Shown here piece by piece: positions 1-11,244 of a stretch of 64,000 nt of DNA. A program made the translations under genes and the position numbers. Positions within the stretch are counted from its first letter, which is position 1. Each line of letters starts with the position of its first letter. The DNA lies in assembly GCF_964355755.1 (NCBI RefSeq), contig NC_092674.1, positions 3,477,001 to 3,541,000 of the forward strand, in the 5' to 3' direction. This stretch comes from Antedon mediterranea. Lineage: Eukaryota; Echinodermata; Crinoidea; Comatulida; Antedonidae. The notes under the pieces are model-generated. The model ran no database searches. It had not been told where the DNA came from and worked only from the letters and a program-made list of their open reading frames with translations.

Positions 1-1
1 T

Positions 2-121
2 ATTTACACTAAAGGAAGTGCTTACTCCTGCCTATCGCCTATTGACGATAATCACATCGGACTTCTCTTTGAAAAAGATGGTTATAAAGAAATGTATTTT
101 GTTAAAATAAAGTTTTTGTAG
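2..121 (+). CDS. Sialidase-like protein, C-terminal exon (partial)
   Basis: An open frame enters from the left edge and ends at TAG 119-121, giving about 39 residues. The reading contains GSAYSCLSPIDD followed by HIGLLFEKDGYKEMYFVKI. This resembles the last beta-propeller blade of GH33-type sialidases (exo-alpha-sialidases that remove terminal sialic acid from glycoconjugates), where a serine/tyrosine-rich strand is followed by 'IG.L.E...Y..I.F'. The exon start lies outside the window, so catalytic Asp boxes and the Arg triad cannot be checked. An AATAAA at about 447-452 is a plausible polyadenylation signal. The family call rests on about 38 residues; another beta-propeller glycosidase is possible. 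Confidence 0.6.
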   Translation: MYTKGSAYSCLSPIDDNHIGLLFEKDGYKEMYFVKIKFL

Positions 122-1280
122 TTTCTAGATATACTGTATTATCATTTACTGATTTCCTATATACACAAACTCGCATTTTGTATATAGAACTTGTATTTCT
201 TTAGTCATCAATGAATATTGGGATTACACGTACTGTTATATTTACATTTTAAAAATATATTTTAGTCTACTCCGTAGCATTGTTATTATTATACTGACAC
301 AGGGGTCATGATTTAATGATGAACTTAATGTGACCTCCTTCCACCCATGTATTATACACTGTATACGTATGTTTGTTTAAATTCATTTAAATGAGTGGAA
401 AATATATGAAACGAATGGTGGTGGTGATTTAATTGATAGTTTGTATAATAAAGTCACTGTTTTCAATGGGTTACAAATTCCAATTAATTAATGCAAGGCA
501 TTAATTATGATAAGCACTACTTAATAATATGATTGGCTTTCACTAATTTATTTAATTTATAAGTCTGCTTTAATTTAATCATGTTATTATTAAGCTATTA
601 ACTTTGAGCAATAGCTTAAAATTAATTTTGTTTTTTTTTAATGTACAGTATACTGTACATATAATACCTTGAAATATTTAGATAAAATGTGTACTTTATT
701 CTTATATTTGATATAAAAAATAAAATTATTGTAAATTTTGATTATATAATTATATTTTTAAATAAATAAATACTGTGATTAGCAAAGCCAAAAAATGCTT
801 AGTTATTTTGTTTTCAACACAAATTTGAAACAAACAATGTATAATCGAATATCAATCAATCAATTAATAATACATTTTATTTCTCAAATAAAAACAAAAG
901 TACAGATACAATTTTCGAAAATAATACATAAAATAATAAATTAAGAACGCCTGTACAAAACTTTGAAATTTATTATAGAGTAAAATAACAAACCTACTTG
1001 GAATACCGTAAATGTAAATATCTTTAAAAAAATTGAATATTTATAAACTTGTCTGATGGTAAACCAATCACCATTCAATGTATCACGTCGAGGGGCGGGC
1101 CCGGATCTAATCAAGCGGAAACGCTACGATCGATTGTTTACGTCGTCCGGCGGCTTCACACGTCAACATCCAAGGCTGGTGGTGATGATAATGAATCACG
1201 AAAAATTCCACTATTTTATATCCGTGTTGATGGAATAAATTCATTTCAATCAGAATTGCCACTGTATTCAACGTCTAAAG
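122..1280. other. Intergenic region: sialidase 3' UTR and GPCR upstream region
   Basis: AT-rich sequence with no supported exon. The left part is the probable sialidase 3' UTR. From about 1070 the base composition rises (GC-rich patch at about 1085-1160), as expected for the promoter or 5' UTR of the receptor gene that starts at 1281. An open frame at 1049-1330 crosses this region but is not the receptor frame. Confidence 0.5.
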
Positions 1281-4200
1281 ATGGAAGTGAATTATCTGTC
1301 AATAGATCCATATCATTGTACTCTTTTTGACGAGCAGAAAAAATGTGTAAGTACTTATTTATATACTGAACTGTGAAAATGAAATAGCCTAGGCCTAGGC
1401 CTACTGCTAGCTAGACCTAGGCCTAGGACCCGACAGAAAAGCCAAACAGACGAGCAAAATAAAACACGCCCACTGCCGCACCTGTGTGTCACTGAGAATT
1501 TAGTCTACCGACCTAACTACAGTAGGCATAGGCCCTAGTAGTATCCCAAGGGTAGTAGGCCTAAAATAAAAAGAATTATAGTGTGCATTTACTAGCCTAG
1601 AGGCCTAGCCTAAACCTGCTAGCTTAGTATTAGTAGGCCTATCGTTTTTATTTTTTAGTTCACATATATATTGAACTGAATAAATTAATATTATTAATAT
1701 TAAATTATTATAAAACAAAAATGTATCTTGTGGGAGGAAATTAAATTGGTTTCTTATTATTATGTTGCAGGATATCATTGTTGCAGTCAAACGATTTGTG
1801 GCGTCCTTTTCTATCATTGGATGGTAAGTTGATTAAATATCGTGGTGAATGGGTGTATAGAGGCCTGCTTTTAACCAATCATAAAAACCATTCAACTACA
1901 CTTTACCACAAACAACAACTCCCTCTCTTTGAAATATTTAATATTTTGATTAAATGTTTTTGTGTAAATAAAAGTGAAGGTAATGATGTAATTATATTGT
2001 ATATTATATATTGATGTGGTGAAATGTATATAAGAAATGTCGTTTCTTTCTGACTTTTATTTAATACTGTATATGTTGTGTTTTTATGTAAAAGGGTTCT
2101 GCGAAAACAGAATTGTAAAATTCTTTATGCAGGACCCTTGCTATCAATTTATATACTGAAATTGTAATTACGATGACTTAATGAATGTGAATTGAAAAAA
2201 AAAAAGAAGTTATGTATAGAATCTTGTCTCAAACCTGCAAGCGATTACCAATATTACAAACTCCATATTTATGTTTAGTATGGAATAAATGATTGACTAA
2301 ATTAGAAAAATGTAACATTATTTTTACAGCGTGGCAATGATCAGTCTTATTTGGCTTTTTCGGAAATATTTATTTTTTGCTCAGCGCATGATACTTTCGT
2401 TGAGCATAGCAGCTCTCTTTGATTCGTTGGCCATGATGGTAAGGAGCCATTTCATACATCATGTTCCATAGAATTCTTTCAGTACTTGTAGTATTATGTT
2501 TATATGTCATCTTTTCCACCTAATATGCCAACTGTGTCAATCATTTACATTATTGTAAGCATATAAAGGAAGTAGTTCAGATCAGAATTTCCTACAGGTA
2601 ATAATAATACATAATGATATTTAAATTAAAACTGTAAATATTTGATTGAATAAAAAAAAACATTTCGCTTACTAGCCCTTTAGCTCCTTAGCAAATGTCT
2701 ATGAATACATGGTTAGATTTTTATATAGTGAGAAATAATGTGTTTAAAAGGAGACAATACCGGGTTCAGTAAGCCTAATCTATTGCAGAGATCAGGAAGC
2801 TGCTTGGATATTTTCTTAATCTTTTGGTTTTGAAGGACTTTAGAAAATCTAAAACAAAAGGCTCACTCACAGGCTTTTATGAATAATGAATCTTATTGTA
2901 AAATAGTATACAATTAATTTTCAGAAAAAGTACTACCTGTTTCAATATTGCAGAAATTAGAAAATTCTAATATTTGTTTATTTTTTCGTTTCAAAGACAC
3001 TGAAATATGATTAAAACAAAGCAAATGTTCTTGATAGTTGATGTTGATCACATTTTCATCAGTTGTATAATAAGATTCACATGATAAATATTGAATTCAT
3101 AATACTGTATTCTTTTCAATCATTTTGAATGTACTTCTCATCAGTGGAGCTATGAGCACTCACTGGCTAAACATTAAAATATGTCAGAAAAAGCTAAGAA
3201 CGCCCAAGGTCTTCAGCATTGGAGGGCAACTTAGAGTGTTCCTGAACCAGGGGCATTTGGTCACTGCTTCTCATCACTCATTTCATAAAAGGAACAGAAA
3301 CTCAGCATGTTTACTTTATTAATAAAAAAAACCTTTTTTTAAAACTGTAAAAGAAAACTCTGAACTATATTATTATTATAAAATGTTTCACTTCTATTTT
3401 CTTCTGTTTGTTGTTTTATATGATAACAAGTACAACCACATTTTGAATTTTCAATTATAGTATATTTATAAAATTGTTACCAATGTTGCTGAGTATTGTA
3501 TATATTCCCATAGTGACTGGGTATGAAATTTGAGAAAAAAATTACCAGGAATGGAATTTAACTTGTTGCGAATTTAGCCTAAATTACTGGGTGCGCTTGT
3601 ACAGTACTACCATTGGATTTACTGGTATTTATTTATCCTACATTCCATGGTGTAGTTTCTATCCTTTTTTTCATATTTTCAGTCTTTTTATCATCACACT
3701 CATATGGCTTTTCAAAAAGTATTTGTTTTTTACGCAACGTCTCATCTTGTATCTAAGCTGTGCTGCTTTCATTGACGCTATAGCGTATGTCATGGTGAGG
3801 ATTCATTTTCAAATATTTTTTACAGTTGTTGAATGCCTCCTTCTTTTGGGACACTATTAAGGAGAAACTTTTCCATTTCAACAAAGAAGGAGAAATATGT
3901 TTGTTTTAATGCTACCGGCAACCCTTCTTTTGGGACACTCCTATAAAGAAAACACTTTTCCATTGAAACAAACAAGGAGACTATCTTCCTCTGGGCGGAA
4001 CAAGAACACTTTTCCCATCAAGGTTGATTCAAGGGGAGAGGCCCAGTCAGTTAATGGCTTGATCTATTTACATATATTGTATAATACAGTATTATATTAT
4101 TAAACTTTATATGATAAAAAATGTAATGTGCCCATATGAACATGTCATATTTGGCCATATCACTAACTTATTTGGGTACATCACACTTTTTTTTGATAGT

Positions 4201-7200
4201 GTAGACAGAGCTTAATAAAAAATTTCCCATTTAAGTAAGTTCACAAAATAATAGAATTTATTTGTTTTATTACAACAGGGAGATATCCATCCTGATGGTG
4301 CCTGGTGTGAGTTCCAGGCTTGGATGTTATCCTTCTTTGGTAAATACATTTATATTTTTAAGTTCAAATGTATTCAGAAAATTATACCGATGTCATCTGT
4401 TATATCATGTTGCATATTCCCTTGTTCCAGTTGCTCCTCTTTTATTCTCTATAGCTTTTAATTGTCTAGAACTTTGAACTTTTGTCATGTATTTAAATAC
4501 TAAATTCTGTAAAAAGAGTGTAAAAACTGGTTTTTTTTTCTGTCATAGATTGGGCGGTACTTTTATGGGTGTGTTGTATCACCTTCAATTTGTATTACAA
4601 CGTGATTAAATTAAAGAGTTCTGAGAAGTTTGAAATGTAAGTAGAAAGTACATTAGGTATTATAGAACTTTTTAAAAAAATAAATAAATACACAATAGAG
4701 AGCTTTCAATTTGCGATGAAAAAGGAATAAGTTAGGTCATGTTATCAAATTCATATGTGGGCAAGTCTGAACATCAGGGCATCACGTATGCAAAACCCAG
4801 GAGAGCAACAAATCGCTCTCCTCAAATCACCGAGGAGAGCAATTCGCTCTCCTTGCAAAAATTTTAAATCGCTCTCCTCAAATATTTATGTTGAAGTTGA
4901 AGGATGGTCGCCCTTATTAAAAATGGCTGGCCCTTATTAATTTTTTGTACACATTTTTTTGCCCGACAGGGGATAACCCCCCCCCCCTCGGGCACAACAA
5001 ATGTATACTGTACCTCTCCCCTAAAATCCCCCACACCCACCTTTACACACAATATTTTCCGTGGGGATCGTATTATTCTACAGTACAAAAAACTCAAGCC
5101 AATTTTTTTTTTATGGCCTGGGTAGATTGGGTTTCAGGAGCCTGGAGAATCCTGTCCTGGCCAACTATATGCCTTTCTTTAGCCTAGCTTTTCTAGCCTA
5201 GCTTGTTGGCCTAGAAATCAGACAGAAAACCTGAAAAGTATTTACCTGCAATTCATAAATTATACAATTCTAACATGCAACAGCCATTAAAATATTGATA
5301 ATAAGTTACAAAGTGTCATTTTAAAATAATTAAGAAAGATATTTGATCGTGTTTACATGTGTCACACATGGGCGCACGCACAATAGGGGAGGGCTGAGAG
5401 AGCTTCTAGAAGATGCTGACGTCACACATCAGCACGTGTTTTGAGGAGGATTTGAGTGACCAAAATTGGTTAGAACTTTTGAAGAAATAATCCATCTTCA
5501 AAATGACATAATTAAAGCAACCAGCAGCTAAGCTTTTTTAAATAATAAACATTATATTTAGGCCTCCTATATTAATGTTTCCTTTTAAATTTAAATATAT
5601 TTTATTAACTCGTTCCATAAAAACATAAAGGGAAAAATTATTGGTTGGGACATGATCTTCCTGTAAAGGAGGTGTTTCTATGACACCGTACTGGTTGCAC
5701 TATGAGGCGATGAAGTAAACTCGCCCTTGAATGCGCGCAGGCAGGGGAATCCCCTTTGTTGGTACCTCGCACTGTGAGATGGAGCGCGATGAATTGCTCT
5801 CCTTTTCGAAGGTTGTTGATTGCGATCGCGCTCGCGATCCTTAAAAACGAGGGACTGCCATTAGGCTTGTAGCTTTATAACTTAGCTTATAGGCCTAGGT
5901 TTTAACTTTTAAAAATCCACGTGTTTTTAGGCCTCTTGACAGAAAAATCAACACTGTCAAAATCTAGGCTCTATTTTGAAAATTAAGGAGCGCGATAAAT
6001 TGCTCTCCTCGAAGCCTGTTGAGGAGCGCGGAGGAGCGCGGTCGCGCAGGCGCTCCTTATAAATGATGCCCTGGAACATACTTGAGTGGTTCCTAGATCC
6101 ATATCAGTTCCCGGTTGTCGCAAATCGAATGCTCTCTAAAGCTCTGTCTACACTATCAAACTTTATGTGAAAAAAAAACGTGATGTGCCCAAATATTTTA
6201 GTGGTATGACATAATCATGTCCATATATTATATGGGCACATCACATTTTGTTGTCACATAAAGTTTGATAGTGTAGACAGAGCTTTACTGATAAAATGCA
6301 CCAAAATGTATTAAATTTATTTGATTCAAACATATTATTATGATTTTAGGACAGATTCTCATAATTCCGAAATAAAGTTTGTTACAAATAATATATGCTT
6401 ACAATGCTTTCTTTATTATTCTAGACTTTATCATGCAATATCATGGGGATTTTCTCTCTTTATTTCACTTCTTCCATTCATTGGTGACCACTACGGGCCT
6501 GCTGGAGCATGGTGGTAAGTTTAAACATGTCTGAAGCTCTGTCTACACTATCAAACTAGTTTGACAAAAAAAAGTGTGATGTGCCCAAATATGGTAGTAA
6601 TATGCCCAAATGTGGTAGTGATATGGTCAAATGTGGTAGTAATATGCCCAAATGTGGTAGTCATGTGCCCAAATGTGGTAGTGATATGACATCATCATGT
6701 CCATATATGGCACATCACATTTGTTTGTCATATAAAGTTTGATAGTGTGGACAGAGGTTTATGGACATTGGACATTGTTTATAAACAAGCAACCAATCAA
6801 TAAGCCCTTCTGTGTGGCGTAGGCAAATTAATGTTATGTGCCACCTGTACTAAAACTGTATTCTTTATGCATGCTGAATTGATTTGAATTAATTTGGAAA
6901 ATCAGTTTAAAAAATACATACAAAGTCATAAAATTTAATATTATAAATATTACAAATAAATATGTTTATAAAAGATTTTCCAGGATAGCCCAAAAAACTA
7001 AGACGTAATCAACTTTGTACTGTATCTCTAAAGCTTTGTCTACACTATCAAACTTAATGTGACAAAACAAATGTGATGTGTCCATATACAGTATGGACAC
7101 GATGACGATATTTGGGCACATGACACTTTTTTCTACCAAACTAGTTTGATAGTGTAGACAGAGCTTTAGATCTAAAATTTCAGAATTAAAACATAAAAAT

Positions 7201-10200
7201 CCAGCTCAAATCATCCAATGTATTTTTACTAAGGTAAATCAATATGTTGAACTAATTTTTATCTGTATTTTAGTTGGATCAATGGAAGTAATGAGACGTA
7301 CTGGCGGTTCTTCACATGGTACGGACCGCTCTTTGTTATCATAGTTATAATGTTTGCTGTATACAGTTACCTCACCTACAGACTCAACCAGAGAGTGCGT
7401 ACTTGGGAGGGTACTTATGACCCCGATATAGAACACAGCAAGGAGCTTCTTAAGCAAGACATCAAACCGCTCAAGGCTTACCCATTTATCTACCTCATCT
7501 TATCAATATTTCCTTTAATTAACAGGTAAATCCATCAATATGATATTTTTATTTAACTTTTATTTCTTAAATTTTTTAAATAAAACATTTGTGTGAAATA
7601 GAAAGCCAGAAATGAGGTGCTTGTGAAAGTAGCGCATTGTGTACATTGTGTTTCAATTTAGTCTTTTGTTAAATTCAATCCAACAGCATAATATCAATCA
7701 TTTAGTTTAGGGCAAAGGTCGTGAATTAGCTCTTGGCAATAGAGTATGGATATCTCATTAAATTGGGAGGTTTAACCATATAATTTATAAGTACATAAAC
7801 CTATGTTTAGCATGCAAAAAGTAATACTAAAACATATGCTTTTCAATCAATAATTTGTAGTCCTAATATTCATGGTTGCACCAAACGGCTACATAGTAAT
7901 AAATAAGTAATAAATGTGATGTTTTTTATTTAAAAAATAGTACTGTTTATATTGATTTATTTTTTGTTAGAATTCAGAATGCAGTTAACCCAGGTGAGGC
8001 TGTCTTTGGCCTGGTTTTAATGCATGCCATTTGCTCTCCACTGCAAGGCGTTTTTAATGCTATTGCATATGGTCTGGATAAGGAGACTATCAGCCGACTA
8101 ACCTGGCCACAAATAAGTGTAAGTTGTCCAGGAAATTGTCCTACTACTCTTTTTCTTATTAATATATTTTTACCTATCTTTACCCAGTTATATGTGTATA
8201 CACAATATAGTAGGTGTATTCGACTGGGCTCTTTTGAGAAGATAATCTACAGACATAACTCCTTGTTGCATGTATAAAGAGTGATATCGCCCTCTATCCG
8301 GGGCAGAGGCAAAAGAGAATGTTGTTAATTTCAAGGTTAATCATTGTCGTATGAAGTCTTCAATCATAAAAAACAATACTTAAAACACCCTTTTAGTAGA
8401 TCATTGAGCCGTTTGTGAGTGACCAGTCGAATACACCTTATAGTCATGTTCATATCCTTCTATTCTACATAAGAGGCTACTAAAACAAACCAAACTCCAA
8501 GATTTCCAGTATGTGAAATTCTGTTATGTGTATATTATATAGGTTTTATATTATATTTATATTGTACAGTTTTTTTACTTGTATTAACTTTTCTCTGTAT
8601 AGAGGTTTTCTAATAGATTTTTTATATTCACTATTCACAGCATTAAGCTTGCATTATATATACACTGATAAATAACATAAGAAAACAGTCATTTTCACGA
8701 CGGTAGCACAATAATGATGGTAAATAGAGAGTCGGCACAATTGCATTAAATTTACATTTATTGGTTTTGAAACACACAGATAAAGTCTCTATGACATCAT
8801 TTCAAACTTTGCAAAACATTGAGAACATTTTACCCCACAATGTACTTTAGGTTGACGTTATATATAAGTCTCGGCCCAGAACCATTTTACCGCGAGGTGG
8901 CTTGAGAAATTGGGAATATGGTAAAACATTAACAATTTTACGGGGTGGTGGGAGAGGCTGATTTAGGTAATATATGCTGTTGATTAACTCTCCATTTTGT
9001 TTTGCTACCATTGTGATATACCACAAGGCTCTATATAGAGACCTGTAATACTATTATTATATCTTATTCTTACACTTTTTTTATTATTAATATTTACTGT
9101 ATGCACAGAAATACCTAGAATAAACAGTAAGGCATCAGTTGAAGGGCCTAAAATTAGTATAAAATAAAGTGATGAACTTAATCTAGATTTTGGGGTTCCT
9201 GGCAGCGATATTTCTTTTCGTACATAAGTTGGGGACCCCTCATGAAACGTCTCAAAATAAACATGAATATTCATTAGTCATGTAAGAATTGAGCCAACTA
9301 CAATTCGCTAATGCAAATGCTTTCCATTATTGCTGTCTGTGTAGTCAATTGGTTAGACTATTTACATGTCATGTACAGCAACTGCTTTTTACTTTGTAGT
9401 GAGAGAGAGATGAGATTATTAGACGGTAATATTTTGCAACTATCTTTCACATAAGGAGTCCCCAACTTATGTACAAAAAAAAATTGCTTCTTGATACACT
9501 CAAAGTTGTGTGTCCATCTGTATGCTAGCACAAGTTGAACATAGGTTTAAAAGATGGACGTACTGTACCATGACTTTGAAGCTACAGTATACCAATCATG
9601 CAAATTTGATTTCAAACCTCAAAAACCTTAAAACATAGACATTTTATCATTTAATATGAATAATGATAGAAATCAAATCAAACAATAAATCAAATCCCTA
9701 TCAATGAATGAAATTATTACTCATGTACACTTACACTTTCAACCAATCAAATCACTTCAAACCACACAAGCCTTATATGGCTGTTATTTTCTCATCTCAT
9801 TTACATATAGGTTGCTTGGAAAGGTCATTTTTACGAGAGGTCACAAATTCGTGAATATCCATTGGCCGTACCAGACAACTTAGACATAGATGAGAGAGAC
9901 TATTTAAAGCAGCCATTAACCGAGTCCTACTCATAACAAAGTTTGTAACCCTTTTGTCCCTTTTTGCATGCCATACATTTACAAATTCATGTAAATTTAG
10001 AATGAAATTTTATTCATTTTTTTACTAATCATATCAACATTTATAAATCATGTTTTCTATAACTACTTGCTACTTCATTAGTTAGTACAGTCAACTCGGA
10101 TGCTTTTCCCAAATCAGAATGTTCCTGTTATGGGCCTATGCATTCCATTAAATAGCAAACTTAATGGTGTTAGTTATTGGCTGGTGTTTAGGGACAGTTT

Positions 10201-10772
10201 GACTGACACCTAATCACTTTTGAATCTATTAAATTAACAAATACTTAATAGGGCACGTTAGTTTTTTTGCTATTTCATGTTTCTTCATTTTGTTTGCATG
10301 TTAAATCCTTCTTTATGTTATAATTCAATTTCAGTTTGCTTTCTACATTTATTTTTGGTACAATAAAATATGTATCAGGATCCAAATGGGGAATTTGGAT
10401 CAGATTTCTAGCATGAGGCACCAAACTCTACCTGTAATTGCTCTGAGAGAACTAAAAAATAAAATCAGGTAGAAGTTTGTACGAATGAGTGAGAGCAGAG
10501 ATTAGAAAATAATCGAAACCGGAAAAAAATTGGTGTCTGAGCAAATTTGATTAATGTCTCATTTATTACAGAATGCGTTTAAAAGCAAGTTCAGTAGCAG
10601 AGCTGTGATTGGTGAATACAATATTGAGGAGAGGACCGACACTATAGAGAGTGTGGACACTGTTCTTGATGACGATGATGATCCAAAAGAAGAGAAAACG
10701 GAACCGGTCGATGAAGATACACCGAAGAAAGATGAAGAACAGTGGTCTTCGGTGAATTTACAGAAAGATTAA
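1281..10772 (+). CDS. Seven-TM receptor of the cAMP-receptor-like (Crl) family
   Basis: Coding exons: 1281-1346, 1771-1823, then either 2330-2438 or 3683-3794, then 4279-4339, 4549-4636, 6425-6514, 7274-7525, 7971-8118, and either 9811-9936 or 10572-10772. All junctions are GT-AG and phases agree; products are about 330-356 residues. The start ATG has A at -3 and G at +4. TM1 is VKRFVASFSIIGC plus the variable exon, which supplies ICL1 and TM2. Next come GDIHPDGAWCEFQAWML (ECL1/TM3), WAVLLWVCCITFNLY, HYGPAGAWCWI (ECL2 with the Trp-Cys typical of the family) and the TM5 block WRFFTWYGPLFVIIVIM. TM6 is YPFIYLILSIFPLINRI and TM7 contains ICSPLQGVFNAIAYG. These match slime-mould cAR/Crl and GPR157-like class E-type GPCRs. 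It acts at a membrane; the animal ligand is unknown. Convergent with MIS12; AATAAA at 11875-11880. Confidence 0.88.
2330..2438 (+). CDS. GPCR variable exon, copy A (TM1-ICL1-TM2)
   Basis: 109-nt exon between a TTTTTACAG acceptor and a GTAAGG donor. It enters with one base completing a Cys codon (TG|C) and leaves in phase 0. It encodes VAMISLIWLFRKYLFF then AQRMILSLSIAALFDSLAMM. Its length is 1 modulo 3, so skipping it, or using it together with copy B, breaks the frame. It aligns with copy B at the invariant core LIWLF.KYLFF.QR.IL.LS.AA..D, with conservative changes elsewhere and one residue fewer at the C-terminal end. Confidence 0.85.
3683..3794 (+). CDS. GPCR variable exon, copy B (TM1-ICL1-TM2)
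   Basis: 112-nt exon between a TATTTTCAG acceptor and a GTGAGG donor, 1.24 kb downstream of copy A. It enters with one base that also completes Cys (TG|T) and leaves in phase 0, so it substitutes for copy A. It encodes LFIITLIWLFKKYLFF then TQRLILYLSCAAFIDAIAYVM split across positions 17-37. The open frame is intact and the coding differences from copy A are mostly conservative, so it looks like a maintained alternative rather than a decayed duplicate. Confidence 0.83.
4102..4213. repeat. MITE family 1, 5'-truncated copy
   Basis: Right end GATAGTGTAGACAGAGCTT preceded by the family core (GTGCCCATAT, CATATCACTA, GGGTACATCACAC). The left inverted repeat is missing. It lies between GPCR variable exon B and exon 4. 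Confidence 0.75.
4775..6073. mobile_element. Non-autonomous hAT-like element in a GPCR intron
   Basis: The ends are inverted: CAGGGCATCA at 4775 and TGATGCCCTG ending at 6073. They are flanked on both sides by the direct repeat GAACAT (4769-4774 and 6074-6079). CAGGG-type termini with short target duplications fit hAT elements, although hAT normally duplicates 8 bp and only 6 match here. Subterminal regions are full of short inverted GGAGAGC/GCTCTCC motifs (4799-4880 and 5985-6055), as in hAT subterminal binding repeats. No transposase is seen. Length about 1.3 kb, in the intron 4637-6424. Confidence 0.7.
6139..6285. repeat. MITE family 1, complete copy
   Basis: Starts AAGCTCTGTCTACACTATC and ends GATAGTGTAGACAGAGCTT; the two ends are perfect inverted repeats around an AT-rich core with GATGTGCCCAAATAT. 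A flanking TA on both sides is consistent with a TA-type duplication. Intronic in the GPCR. Confidence 0.85.
6534..6760. repeat. MITE family 1 copy with internal micro-repeats
   Basis: Full-ended copy starting 19 bp after the donor of GPCR exon 6 (GT at 6515). The core holds five tandem variants of 'ATATGCCCAAATGTGGTAGT' (about 6577-6690), an internal amplification absent from the other copies. Confidence 0.83.
7031..7166. repeat. MITE family 1, complete copy
   Basis: AAGCTTTGTCTACACTATC to GATAGTGTAGACAGAGCTT, flanked by TA on both sides. It sits about 108 bp upstream of GPCR exon 7. Confidence 0.83.
9218..9475. repeat. Inverted-repeat element (possible MITE)
   Basis: GTACATAAGTTGGGGACCCC (about 9219-9238) is matched in inverted orientation by GGAGTCCCCAACTTATGTAC (about 9456-9475), with about 215 bp between the arms. 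This resembles a short foldback or MITE in the GPCR intron before terminal exon A. No clear target duplication was found. Confidence 0.5.
9811..9936 (+). CDS. GPCR terminal exon A (short cytoplasmic tail)
   Basis: Begins in phase 0 after a TTACATATAG acceptor and runs to TAA at 9934-9936. The 41-residue tail includes VAWKGHFYERSQIREYPLA and ends QPLTESYS. It is hydrophilic, with several Ser/Thr/Tyr residues. It joins the exon ending at 8118 in frame. Because it ends in a stop, using it excludes exon B; a polyadenylation or splice choice would decide. Confidence 0.72.
   Translation, partial: VAWKGHFYERSQIREYPLAVPDNLDIDERDYLKQPLTESYS
10572..10772 (+). CDS. GPCR terminal exon B (long acidic tail)
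   Basis: Begins in phase 0 after a TTTATTACAG acceptor and ends at TAA 10770-10772. The 66-residue tail starts NAFKSKFSSRAVIGEYN and becomes strongly acidic (VLDDDDDPKEEKTEPVDEDT). It joins the exon ending at 8118 in frame as an alternative to exon A. The two tails have no evident similarity, so arrestin, kinase or trafficking contacts could differ between isoforms; that is inference. Confidence 0.75.
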   Translation, partial: NAFKSKFSSRAVIGEYNIEERTDTIESVDTVLDDDDDPKEEKTEPVDEDTPKKDEEQWSSVNLQKD

Positions 10773-10850
10773 AAAGATGATAAAATTTAAGGAATGGTGA
10801 GCACATTTTAGGAATATAAGTTTTTCCAGTTAACAAATTTCTAAAATTGC

Positions 10851-10977
10851 CAATACACTATCAAACTAGTTTGACAAAAAAAGTTTGATGTGCCCAAATA
10901 TGGTAGTGTCATATCCATATTTGTTTGGGAACATCACATTTTTTGTCAAATAAAGTTTGATAGTGATAGACAGAGGT
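10851..10977. repeat. MITE family 1, eroded copy
   Basis: Lacks the outer AAGCTCTGTCTA on the left but has ACACTATCAAACTAGTTTGAC and a degenerate right end GATAGTGATAGACAGAGG. It sits in the 3' UTR of the long-tail GPCR isoform. Confidence 0.7.
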
Positions 10978-11084
10978 TAAGAATGCAATTTCTATTTTTT
11001 TTTTCATTTGACGTTATTCAGAACAAGCAAACAAAAGCAGTACAACCTACTCTATGCTGTATGTGTCTGTGCAGTGCTCTATTA

Positions 11085-11244
11085 AGCTTGGTTCCCACTA
11101 GAACGCAACGCAAGCGTTTTAACCGATGACAAGCGAAGTTATAGACAGTTAGCAATCGCAAGCGAATAAGCCATCGCTTGTGATTGGTCAATTCACTTGC
11201 GTTGTGTTACGTCCTTGCGTTGCGTCGCTAGTGGGAACCACGCT
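11085..11244. repeat. MITE family 2 (PIF/Harbinger-like)
   Basis: The inverted ends AGCTTGGTTCCCACTAG and CTAGTGGGAACCACGCT are flanked by TTA on both sides (11082-11084 and 11245-11247). Imperfect 3-bp TWA duplications are a PIF/Harbinger hallmark. The inside repeats GCAAGCG/ACGCAAG words. It lies in the GPCR 3' UTR. The second copy is at 28053-28286. Confidence 0.75.

Noticed and set aside
1049-1330. 93-codon frame overlapping GPCR exon 1
   Set aside because: The receptor reads in a different frame from ATG 1281, and only that frame joins exon 1771-1823 in phase; the longer frame stops before the splice donor.
2440-3682. A third copy of the variable GPCR exon
   Set aside because: I looked for LIWLF.KYLFF-like coding between the two copies and found none.
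4755-5187. Several short frames around 4755-5187
   Set aside because: They lie inside the hAT-like element and show no domain or splice support.
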